Shown: positions 6,182 to 11,963 of the stretch, in pieces
How positions within the stretch are numbered: position 1 is the stretch's first letter
How the letters are laid out: each line of letters starts with the position of its first letter
Origin: an uncultured Collinsella sp.
GTDB taxonomy: Bacteria; Actinomycetota; Coriobacteriia; Coriobacteriales; Coriobacteriaceae
NCBI GenBank assembly: GCA_900550785.1
Contig: URTL01000043.1
Coordinates: 1 to 13,769 of the forward strand
Length of the DNA stretch: 13,769 nt
Reading direction: 5' to 3'
Made by a program: the position numbers and the translations under genes
Notes under the pieces: generated by a model
Told to the model about the DNA's origin: nothing
Databases searched by the model: none
What the model saw: only the letters and a program-made list of their open reading frames with translations

Positions 6182-7516
6182 ATGAGCACACAGACCGAGC
6201 CCAAGCTCGTCACGCAAATCGACTTCGCCCGCGCCGGGCAGATCACACCGCAGATGAAGGAGGTCGCCGAGCGCGAGCATCGCGACCCCGAGTACATCCG
6301 CGAACGCGTGGCGGACGGCCGCATCGCCATTCCCGCCAACATCGTGCATATCAAAAAAGGCATGCGCGCCTTTGGTGTCGGCGAGGGCCTGTCCACCAAG
6401 GTCAACGTCAACCTGGGCATCTCGGGCGACAAGGCCGATGCCGCCGAGGAGTGGAAGAAGGTCAAGATCGCCGAGGACTTTGGCGCCGACGCCATCATGG
6501 ACCTCTCCAACTCGGGCAAGACACGTCAGTTCCGCCAGCAGCTCATCGACGAGACGCCGCTTATGGTGGGCACCGTCCCCATGTATGACGCCATCGGCTA
6601 CATGGAAAAGCCGCTGGTCAAGCTCACCAAGGACGATCTGCTCGAGGTCGTGCGCGCTCATGCCGAGGACGGCGTGGACTTTATGACCATCCACTGCGGC
6701 ATCAACAAGTCGGTCATCAAAACCTTTAAGGAGACCGGCCGCCTCATGAACATCGTCAGTCGCGGCGGCTCGCTGCTGTTTGGCTGGATGGAAGTCACCG
6801 GTAACGAGAACCCCTTCTACGAGTTCTACGACGAGGTGCTCGAGATCTGTCACGAATACGACGTGACGATCTCGCTCGGCGACTCCTGCCGCCCGGGCTG
6901 CCTCTACGACTCCAACGACGCAACCGAGACCGCCGAGATGATCGAGCTGGGCAAGCTGTGCAAGCGCGCTTGGGCCGCCGGCGTCCAGGTTATGGTCGAA
7001 GGCCCGGGTCACATGGCGCTCGACGAGATCGCCGCCAACATGAAACTGCAGAAGCGCCTGTGCCACAACGCCCCGTTCTATGTGCTCGGGCCGCTGGTGA
7101 CCGATATCGGCGTGGGCTACGACCACATCACCGCTGCCATCGGCGGCGCCATCTCCGCCAGCTCCGGTGCCGACTTCCTGTGCTACGTGACGCCGGCCGA
7201 GCACCTGTGCCTGCCCAACGCCCAGGACGTGCTCGACGGCCTCATGGCCACCAAGATCGCCGCACACGCCGCCGACATCGCCAAAAAGGTGCCCCACGCC
7301 CGCGACATGGACGACAAGATGGGCCAGGCACGCCGCAAGCTCGACTGGGACGCCATGTGGAAGTGCGCTCTCGACCCGGTCACCGGTAAGAAGCGCTACG
7401 AGGAATCCCCCGCTGCCACCGAGGGCACCTGCACCATGTGCGGCAAGATGTGCGCCGTCCGCACCGTCAACAAGGTGTTCGAGGGTACGACGATTGATCT
7501 CGGTATGGAGGACTAA
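6182..7516 (+). CDS. thiC: Phosphomethylpyrimidine synthase ThiC
   Basis: ThiC is a non-canonical radical-SAM enzyme that rearranges 5-aminoimidazole ribotide into HMP phosphate, the pyrimidine precursor of thiamine. The 444-aa product is the short form, lacking the N-terminal extension of proteobacterial and plant enzymes. Family sequence is seen throughout, for example GTVPMYDA, MTIHCGINK, SLGDSCRPGC, EGPGHM and LGPLVTDIGVGYDHI. The C-terminal iron-sulfur ligands are Cys417, Cys420 and Cys424, spaced CX2CX3C. I chose ATG 6182, eight bases after GAAGGGAG. An in-frame ATG at 6158 lies inside the riboswitch core and has no ribosome site. TPP feedback through the upstream riboswitch is expected. 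Confidence 0.97.
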   Translation: MSTQTEPKLVTQIDFARAGQITPQMKEVAEREHRDPEYIRERVADGRIAIPANIVHIKKGMRAFGVGEGLSTKVNVNLGISGDKADAAEEWKKVKIAEDFGADAIMDLSNSGKTRQFRQQLIDETPLMVGTVPMYDAIGYMEKPLVKLTKDDLLEVVRAHAEDGVDFMTIHCGINKSVIKTFKETGRLMNIVSRGGSLLFGWMEVTGNENPFYEFYDEVLEICHEYDVTISLGDSCRPGCLYDSNDATETAEMIELGKLCKRAWAAGVQVMVEGPGHMALDEIAANMKLQKRLCHNAPFYVLGPLVTDIGVGYDHITAAIGGAISASSGADFLCYVTPAEHLCLPNAQDVLDGLMATKIAAHAADIAKKVPHARDMDDKMGQARRKLDWDAMWKCALDPVTGKKRYEESPAATEGTCTMCGKMCAVRTVNKVFEGTTIDLGMED

Positions 7517-7547
7517 CGCGTCACCGAAGCCACAATCGGTAACAAGG

Positions 7548-7581
7548 TGTTCGTCAATTGTTGACGTGTGAACATTTTCTT
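7548..7581 (+). terminator. Weak intrinsic terminator after thiC
   Basis: TGTTC (7548-7552) and GTCAA (7553-7557) pair with TTGAC (7561-7565) and GAACA (7570-7574) around a TTG loop, with a GTGT bulge on the 3' side. TTTTCTT follows at once. The stem is AT-rich, so termination may be partial. It lies about 30 bases past the thiC stop. Confidence 0.45.
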
Positions 7582-7607
7582 ACATTTGCGTAAAGATTGC
7601 ACCACCC

Positions 7608-7637
7608 GCCCGGGATCGGCATACAGCCGGCCCGGGC
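7608..7637. repeat. Inverted repeat upstream of the thiD -10
   Basis: GCCCGGG (7608-7614) and CCCGGGC (7631-7637) are inverted repeats, with GGC (7618-7620) and GCC (7626-7628) forming a second, inner pair. The element ends four bases before the thiD -10 and covers the place where a -35 would sit. It may be an operator, or a second stem that stops thiC read-through. The downstream sequence is only moderately T-rich. Confidence 0.4.
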
Positions 7638-7641
7638 ACTT

Positions 7642-7647
7642 TATAAT
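7642..7647 (+). promoter_or_regulatory. -10 element of the thiD promoter
   Basis: Perfect TATAAT, predicting a transcription start near 7654 and a leader of about 39 bases. The leader is too short for a TPP aptamer. No good -35 is visible because the region is filled by the inverted repeat. Confidence 0.55.
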
Positions 7648-7692
7648 GCAGGCAGAAGACCCATTTGAATCCGACCGAACAAGGGAGCGAAC

Positions 7693-8523
7693 ATGGATCG
7701 CAGTAAGGTACCCGCCGTTCTATCCATCGCAGGATCCGATTCCAGCGGTGGCGCCGGCATTCAGGCCGACATCAAGACCATCACGGCGCACCGCCTGTAT
7801 GCCGAGACGGCCATCACAGCCATCACCGCACAGAACACCCTGGGCGTCACCGCCGTGCAGAACATCTCTCCGGATATTGTCGCGGCGCAGATCGATGCCG
7901 TTTTTGACGATATCCGCCCTAGCGCCGTCAAGATCGGCATGGTTTCCTCTGCCGAGATTATCGAGGTTATCGCCGACCGCTTGAGCGCCTGGGACGCACA
8001 AAATATCGTCGTCGACCCCGTCATGGTCGCCACCTCGGGTGCTCGCCTCATTGCCGAGGATGCCGCTGAGGCACTCACACGCCGCCTGTTCCCACTGGCG
8101 ACCGTCATCACGCCCAATATTCCCGAGGCCATGGCGTTGCTCGATTATGAGGTCGATTCCGAGCGCACTCAGCAAAATGCCGCCATGCTTCTCACCCGCC
8201 GCTTTGGCTGCGCGTCTCTCGTTAAGGGCGGGCATTTTGTCAACGAGGCCAACGATGTGCTAGCAGAGCCCGCGCCGCTCGATGACGAGGGCAACCATCT
8301 GGGCGATCCGCTCACCACGTGGTTCCGCCACAAGCGCATCGAGACCGGCAACACGCACGGTACTGGCTGTACGCTTTCGTCCGCCATCGCCTGCGCGCTG
8401 GCCCAGGGCATGGATCTTGCCGATGCCGTCAACGCCGGCAAGGCCTACCTAACGGGTGCTCTGGCCGCTGGCTTTGACATGGGCAAAGGCTCCGGCCCCG
8501 TCAACCACATGTGGCAGTATTAA
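7693..8523 (+). CDS. thiD: HMP/HMP-phosphate kinase ThiD
   Basis: ThiD phosphorylates hydroxymethylpyrimidine and then HMP phosphate to HMP pyrophosphate, the substrate that thiamine phosphate synthase joins to the thiazole. The 276-aa ribokinase-fold protein is of normal length. It shows the N-terminal SIAGSDSSGGAGIQADIKT substrate-binding motif, AEDAAEALTRRLFPLATVITPNIPEA in the middle region, SLVKGGHF, and the C-terminal THGTGCTLSSAIA anion-hole motif with Cys226. The start at 7693 follows AAGGGAG by five bases. The gene lies 176 bases after thiC and has its own TATAAT element, so it seems to be transcribed separately from the riboswitch-controlled thiC. It is convergent with the SGNH hydrolase gene. 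Confidence 0.95.
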   Translation: MDRSKVPAVLSIAGSDSSGGAGIQADIKTITAHRLYAETAITAITAQNTLGVTAVQNISPDIVAAQIDAVFDDIRPSAVKIGMVSSAEIIEVIADRLSAWDAQNIVVDPVMVATSGARLIAEDAAEALTRRLFPLATVITPNIPEAMALLDYEVDSERTQQNAAMLLTRRFGCASLVKGGHFVNEANDVLAEPAPLDDEGNHLGDPLTTWFRHKRIETGNTHGTGCTLSSAIACALAQGMDLADAVNAGKAYLTGALAAGFDMGKGSGPVNHMWQY

Positions 8524-8531
8524 GATTCGCA

Positions 8532-8579
8532 GCCCAAAACCGCCACAAAGGCGCCCGTCCCCTTTGCGGTGGCTTGGGG
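8532..8579. terminator. Shared hairpin between convergent thiD and hydrolase genes
   Basis: CCGCCACAAAGG (8540-8551) pairs with CCTTTGCGGTGG (8561-8572), using wobble pairs at two positions. CCCAA (8533-8537) and TTGGG (8574-8578) extend the stem. It fills the 61-base gap between two convergent stop codons and probably serves both directions. The flanking T and A tracts are short, so it is not a textbook U-tract terminator. Confidence 0.55.
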
Positions 8580-8584
8580 TCGCG

Positions 8585-9244
8585 CTACTCTCCGAGCATC
8601 TCTTGGAGCTTGGCTGCCACGGCGTGGCCCAGGCTCTCGTGGCTTTCGGGCATCATGTGCAGATAATCGATATCGCCCGGCTCGGCAAAATCAGCGGCAT
8701 TCAAAAAGTCGCAGCCAAACTGTTTAGCAGCATACGCATAGTATTCGGCAAAATGCTCCGAGGCCTCGACGGAGCGCTCGTCAAAGTCGGTCATGTACAC
8801 ATCGGCGATCTGCGGTTTAATCTTGATAGGCGCCATCAGCAGAATACGCGGGCAGGGCGCGGCTTCGGTCCAGGGAAACGCGCGGACGGTGCGAATCAGC
8901 GCCATGGCACCGTCAGCGATATCGGCAGCCCCCACGCTAAAGACCGTCTTGCAGTCGTTGGTGCCCAGCATAATCACGATCGCATCCAGCGGCTTATGAG
9001 CCTCGAGCAGCATCGGCAACGCGCGGATGCCGTTGAGATTAGTGTCCAGATGGCACATGTCGTCGCGTACCGTCGTGCGGCCGTTGAGGCCTTCCTCAAT
9101 CACGTGCCAGCCCTCGCCCAGGTCGCGCTGGGCCACGCCGCACCAGCGCACATCGTGCGCATAGCGCACCGCGGTGCCGTCGCGCATACCTGCCGGATCG
9201 TAGCCATAGGTATTGCTGTCGCCAAAGCACAGAACGTTTTTCAT
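8585..9244 (-). CDS. SGNH/GDSL-family esterase-like hydrolase
   Basis: This is a serine hydrolase of the SGNH/GDSL superfamily, likely an arylesterase or acyltransferase-type enzyme. The N-terminal stretch (VLCFGDSNTYGYDP, then RWCGVAQRDL, VIEEGLNGRTT and IIVMLGTND-like MLGTND) closely resembles the mycobacterial arylesterase/acyltransferase MsAcT as I remember it. The nucleophile is Ser10 in GDSN, block III is GTND with Asn96, and the catalytic pair is Asp193/His196 in DYLH. There is no signal peptide, so it should be cytosolic. The 219-aa length fits. ATG 9244 is preceded by GGAAGGG at six bases; an in-frame ATG 32 codons earlier runs across a terminator hairpin. The natural substrate is unknown. 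Confidence 0.88.
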   Translation of the reverse strand: MKNVLCFGDSNTYGYDPAGMRDGTAVRYAHDVRWCGVAQRDLGEGWHVIEEGLNGRTTVRDDMCHLDTNLNGIRALPMLLEAHKPLDAIVIMLGTNDCKTVFSVGAADIADGAMALIRTVRAFPWTEAAPCPRILLMAPIKIKPQIADVYMTDFDERSVEASEHFAEYYAYAAKQFGCDFLNAADFAEPGDIDYLHMMPESHESLGHAVAAKLQEMLGE

Positions 9245-9263
9245 CGTAAGCCCTTCCTTTAGT

Positions 9264-9296
9264 AAAAAGCCGACGGGAGCAGCCCTCCCGCCGGCT
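9264..9296 (-). terminator. Intrinsic terminator of the macrodomain gene
   Basis: On the minus strand AGCCGGCGGGA (9296-9286) pairs with TCCCGTCGGCT (9278-9268), an 11-bp stem with one G-T wobble and a seven-base loop. A T-run follows (complement of the A-run 9264-9268). It lies 26 bases past the macrodomain-gene stop and directly before the ribosome site of the SGNH hydrolase gene. That leaves no room for a promoter after it. Confidence 0.8.
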
Positions 9297-9321
9297 CGAC
9301 CTATCTGTCGGCACGTACCGA

Positions 9322-10461
9322 TTACAGGTACTTGCGCCAATCGTCCTCGTCCTCATCGTCCTCGGCAGCAGCCTGGGCTTGCTCGGCGGCGCGAGCAGCC
9401 GCAGCGCGAGCGGCAACCTGGGCATAGGACTCCTCGTTGCGCTCGGGGAAGTTTGCCAGCACGTGCTCGAACTTGGCAAAATCCTCGTCCCAGCGCGTAG
9501 AGGGCACGGCAAAGAAGACCTGCTTGACCCTAAAGTCGCCCGACGCGAGCTCCTTACGGAAGAGCTCGGCCACGGTCTCGGCGTCAAAGCCGTTGTTGTC
9601 GCAGCCCCAAGCACCCAGTACGAGCTTCTCGCGGCCCAGCTCATCGCATATAGCAAGCACAAAGCGAATGCGGTCGCGCAGAGCGTCAAGCAAGGCATCG
9701 TCGCTCACGCGGTACTCCTGGCGAGCACGCTTGGCGTTGGGTGCAGCGGCGACGATTACGTCGGCATAGGCGTGCACATGCTTGCGGTCGAAGCGCACCG
9801 CAGGCACCACCAGCGCACGGTTGCGGTAAAGCTCGCAGTTGATGTTGCGGCGACGGTTCTCGCCGTACCATTTGCGCTGCTTATCGAGCACGTTGTACAG
9901 GTACGAATCGGCACAGAGCGTGGCCTCCTGGCCCAGATAGCCCTGGATGTAGCCACCGCCCGGATTGGTGAACGAGGCAAAGGCAAGCACAGCCATGTCG
10001 CAGAACTGCGCGTAGCCTCGACCGTTATCCAGAATGGCCTGCGTGGCAGAGGCGTCGAGCACGGTGACCTCGGGCAGGACCGGAGCGGGCTCCTCGGCGG
10101 CAGGCGCGGGCTCGGCTTCGGTGGCCTCCTCGACGGGCTCGGGCGCCACCTCGGCATCGACCGCAGCCTCGACCTCAGCAGCCTCAGTAGCCTCGACCTC
10201 GGCAGCCTCGACGTCCTCGGCAGCTTGCTCCTCAGCAGCCGCTGCCTTCTGGACCCTGGTCTTCATCGCCGCGACAAAACCGGCAGGCATACCATCGAAC
10301 TCGCGCACGCCGGCAAGCGAACGCTCGATGTCCTTGGCACAGGCCTCGGACACAGCCGTCACATGGCGCTCGGCTACCTTGGCACGTGCCTCACGCTTGG
10401 GATTGAGCTGACCCGCTCGGTTGGACCTGCGGTTACGGTTCCTGCTGTCGACGTCTGCCAT
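9322..10461 (-). CDS. TIGR02452-type macrodomain (PARG-like) protein
   Basis: The C-terminal two thirds match the microbial PARG-type macrodomain family (TIGR02452/DUF2263), whose members bind ADP-ribose and often remove poly(ADP-ribose). Visible motifs are VLAFASFTNPGGGYIQG (about 158-174), VIVAAAPNA (235-243) and LVLGAWGCDNNGFD (280-293). The signature GGG-X6-8-QEE reads GGG(168-170)-X7-Q178-E179-A180, so the second, catalytic glutamate is missing. A basic N-terminal helix region (1-70) is split from the domain by an Ala/Glu/Pro-rich linker (about 70-133). The tail is Ala-rich and then acidic (EDDEDEDDWRKYL). The 379-aa length exceeds typical members because of the linker. Start 10461 follows AAAGGTGG. 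The protein may bind rather than cleave ADP-ribose. Confidence 0.85.
   Translation of the reverse strand: MADVDSRNRNRRSNRAGQLNPKREARAKVAERHVTAVSEACAKDIERSLAGVREFDGMPAGFVAAMKTRVQKAAAAEEQAAEDVEAAEVEATEAAEVEAAVDAEVAPEPVEEATEAEPAPAAEEPAPVLPEVTVLDASATQAILDNGRGYAQFCDMAVLAFASFTNPGGGYIQGYLGQEATLCADSYLYNVLDKQRKWYGENRRRNINCELYRNRALVVPAVRFDRKHVHAYADVIVAAAPNAKRARQEYRVSDDALLDALRDRIRFVLAICDELGREKLVLGAWGCDNNGFDAETVAELFRKELASGDFRVKQVFFAVPSTRWDEDFAKFEHVLANFPERNEESYAQVAARAAAARAAEQAQAAAEDDEDEDDWRKYL
10060..10250 (-). repeat. Low-complexity Ala/Glu/Pro linker-coding tract
   Basis: Within the macrodomain gene the DNA is built of imperfect GCCTCGACCTCGGCAG-like units (plus-strand view), for example at 10169-10180 and 10190-10215. 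They encode runs such as VEAAEVEATEAAEVEAAVDAE. Tracts like this are prone to length change by slippage, so copy number may differ between strains. Confidence 0.5.
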
Positions 10462-10507
10462 ACATGGCCACCTTTCCTGTCGCTGCCGCTATCGGCTTTT
10501 CCCATCC

Positions 10508-10513
10508 ATGATA
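10508..10513 (-). promoter_or_regulatory. Possible -10 element for the macrodomain gene
   Basis: Read on the minus strand this is TATCAT, five of six matches to TATAAT, about 47 bases before the ATG at 10461. No good -35 is present; that position overlaps the upstream terminator. Confidence 0.35.
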
Positions 10514-10526
10514 CCCCGCCGCACAC

Positions 10527-10552
10527 AAAAAAGACGGCCCCGAAGGACCGCC
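10527..10552 (-). terminator. Intrinsic terminator of the Bax inhibitor-1 gene
   Basis: On the minus strand GGCGGTCC (10552-10545) and GGGCCGTC (10540-10533) form an 8-bp stem capped by the stable C(TTCG)G tetraloop. Six T residues follow (10532-10527). It lies about 50 bases past the stop codon at 10602. This is the clearest intrinsic terminator in the window. Confidence 0.9.
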
Positions 10553-10601
10553 TTTCGCATCGTTTTACCGTGTCCGGCAGGAAGCGTCGCAATGCCGCGC
10601 T

Positions 10602-11297
10602 TTAATCGCGACGACCAAGGATATTCAGGATGCGCAGGAACACGTTGATGATGTCCACGAACAGGTTGGATGCCATGAGCACGGCGTTGGGCAGCGTGGG
10701 CGGCACCGTCGTGGCCACATAGGTGTCATAGCCAATAAAGCCGGCGAACACCACGATCACGATCAGGTCGGTGATGGACTGCGAGACGCCCATGAACATC
10801 AGCACGATCTCGACCAGAATCGTGGCAAGTAGGATGCCAAAACCAATGCCGTACACACGCTGGAAGAACTTGGGAAAGGTCACGCCCAGCGCACCAAAGA
10901 CAAAGGTGATGGCGGCCGTGGCGATAAAGGCGGTGTTAATGGTAGGCAGGTCGTAGTTGGCAAGGCCAAACGACGCCGTCAGGCCAAAGGTGCTCGCAAA
11001 GACCACGTAGCCCACGAGCGACAGGCCCACGGACTGTTTGCTGGCAGCAGCCGACATCATGACCATGCCGACGATGGTCAAAATAAATGAGCCAAAGACC
11101 AGCGGCAAAGCGGCGCCGCTCATCATCATGCGCGCAAACGACATGGTGCTCGTAAAGTAGGCACCGGCGCCCATGGCGCAAAAGCCCAAAAAGATCAGGG
11201 CAGACATGACAAGGTTGTACGCGCGCGGCGACATCTCCTTGGCACGGCTTGCGCCGGTTTCGATGGGGCCGTTCTGATAGCCCTGGATATCGTTCAT
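10602..11297 (-). CDS. Bax inhibitor-1/YccA-family membrane protein
   Basis: This is an integral membrane protein of the Bax inhibitor-1/YccA (TMBIM) family. Bacterial members such as YetJ act as pH-sensitive calcium-leak channels; others modulate the FtsH protease. The 231-aa product has a short polar N-terminus (about 1-25) followed by seven hydrophobic segments. Two aspartates expected for the pH sensor are present, Asp191 in GYDTY and Asp215 in LFVDIINVFLRIL, 24 residues apart as in YetJ. ATG 11297 follows AAAGGA by six bases; an in-frame ATG 19 codons earlier has no such site and would read through the leader hairpin. Calcium function here is inferred from family alone. Confidence 0.92.
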   Translation of the reverse strand: MNDIQGYQNGPIETGASRAKEMSPRAYNLVMSALIFLGFCAMGAGAYFTSTMSFARMMMSGAALPLVFGSFILTIVGMVMMSAAASKQSVGLSLVGYVVFASTFGLTASFGLANYDLPTINTAFIATAAITFVFGALGVTFPKFFQRVYGIGFGILLATILVEIVLMFMGVSQSITDLIVIVVFAGFIGYDTYVATTVPPTLPNAVLMASNLFVDIINVFLRILNILGRRD

Positions 11298-11310
11298 ACT
11301 TCGTCCTTTC

Positions 11311-11330
11311 AAAAAGCGCCGCGACGGCGC
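11311..11330 (-). terminator. Terminator-like hairpin in the Bax inhibitor-1 gene leader
   Basis: On the minus strand GCGCCG-TCG-CGGCGC (11330-11316) is followed directly by TTTTT (11315-11311). The next base begins the ribosome site GAAAGGA. It may end the transcript of the upstream 119-aa gene, but the proposed promoter of the Bax inhibitor-1 gene lies before it, so it could also act as an attenuator. Confidence 0.55.
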
Positions 11331-11352
11331 CGTAGCTGACAAGTTTCCTGCC

Positions 11353-11358
11353 ATTGTA
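11353..11358 (-). promoter_or_regulatory. -10 element for the Bax inhibitor-1 gene
   Basis: Minus-strand TACAAT, five of six matches to consensus, predicting a start near 11346 and a leader of about 49 bases that contains the GC-rich hairpin. The -35 position has only GGTAAG. Confidence 0.4.
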
Positions 11359-11376
11359 CCCGAACGCCACGCGTTC

Positions 11377-11736
11377 TTACCTGCGACGCTCGCTCTCGAG
11401 CGTCCGGTCGAACGCCCACACCCACCAACGCATCAGATGAGTCTGCGAGCCATCCGGTCGCTCGCGTGCCTGTTCTTCCAGATACAGTTCGGTCGCATGT
11501 CCGCCAAAACGAACCTTATAAGTCGCCGTACGAATGCCGTGGACCGTCAGGCCAAAACCGGTGGACGAGACAATCTCGTCAATCGTAAAGCAACGACCAT
11601 CGACCCAGCAGACGGTAACCGGCACGACCTGTCCGCCCGCGAGGATGCGAGCCACGACGTCCACATACTGCTTGTGCACGCGTCGAGTTTTACCATCTGT
11701 CTGTCGATATTCCATGCCTCCTATTATCGAACGCAT
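11377..11736 (-). CDS. Small conserved protein of unknown function
   Basis: I cannot assign a function. The product (119 aa from 11736) has a basic start and then a beta-rich pattern: YVDVVARI, PVTVCWVDGRCFTIDEIV, YKVRFGGHATELYLEE and MRWWVWAFD. This resembles small conserved proteins of Firmicutes and Actinobacteria, and loosely the DUF6504 proteins found beside Y-family polymerases in actinobacteria; that link is a guess. Start choice is open. ATG 11736 fits a nearly leaderless transcript from TACAAT at 11750-11745. ATG 11715 has AGGAGG only one base upstream, too close for normal use. The C-terminus is basic (SERRR). A LexA-box-like site covers the start region. Confidence 0.7.
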   Translation of the reverse strand: MRSIIGGMEYRQTDGKTRRVHKQYVDVVARILAGGQVVPVTVCWVDGRCFTIDEIVSSTGFGLTVHGIRTATYKVRFGGHATELYLEEQARERPDGSQTHLMRWWVWAFDRTLESERRR

Positions 11737-11741
11737 GTTTG
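11728..11741. promoter_or_regulatory. LexA/SOS-box-like site
   Basis: CGAACGCATGTTTG matches the Gram-positive SOS box CGAACRNRYGTTYC at 13 of 14 positions (the last base differs). It overlaps the predicted transcription start (about 11738) and the ATG at 11736 of the 119-aa gene. Placement is right for repression. Binding is an inference. Confidence 0.5.
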
Positions 11742-11744
11742 CAC

Positions 11745-11750
11745 ATTGTA
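11745..11750 (-). promoter_or_regulatory. -10 element of the 119-aa gene
   Basis: Minus-strand TACAAT, five of six matches, predicting transcription from about 11738, two bases before ATG 11736. No -35 is clear at 16-18 bases. Confidence 0.4.
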
Positions 11751-11907
11751 AAGCGAACAGGCTGTGGTTTTGGGATGTTGGGGCGCGCACGTGTCCTCAT
11801 GGCGTGCTAGCAAAAAGAACACCCGCGGTCAACAGGGCAAATATTCAATGTTAGTGCCAAAAAATTCACTTCTCTCATCAGAACTCGGTAAAGAAACCCG
11901 CAGGAGG

Positions 11908-11916
11908 TGATACGAT
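11908..11916 (+). promoter_or_regulatory. Extended -10 promoter of the pit operon
   Basis: TGATACGAT is an extended -10 (TG-N-TACGAT) identical over nine bases to the proposed aminopeptidase promoter at 3103-3111. It predicts a start near 11923 and a leader of about 41 bases. No -35 is obvious, as often tolerated by extended -10 promoters. No clear Pho-box repeats were found. Confidence 0.45.
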
Positions 11917-11963
11917 TTATCATGTTTTTGTAACGTGCCTGCAAACTTCGAGAAAGCCCATAT

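Noticed and set aside
7548..7574. TGTTC...GAACA inverted repeat considered as an SOS box
   Set aside because: The half-sites are in the opposite order to a LexA box (GAAC...GTTC). A stem followed by TTTTCTT explains it better as a terminator.
9379..10605. Open frame of 408 codons on the plus strand opposite the macrodomain gene
   Set aside because: It is the mirror of a supported gene. The Leu/Gly-rich repeats simply reflect the Ala/Glu linker codons read backwards.
11902..11933. Strong Shine-Dalgarno AGGAGGTGA followed by a tiny ORF (ATG TTT TTG TAA) before the phosphate transporter
   Set aside because: The same bases contain the extended -10 TGATACGAT, which would place the transcription start near 11923, after the Shine-Dalgarno. 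The ATG is 11 bases from it and the peptide would be three residues. A leader-peptide attenuator is possible but not supported.
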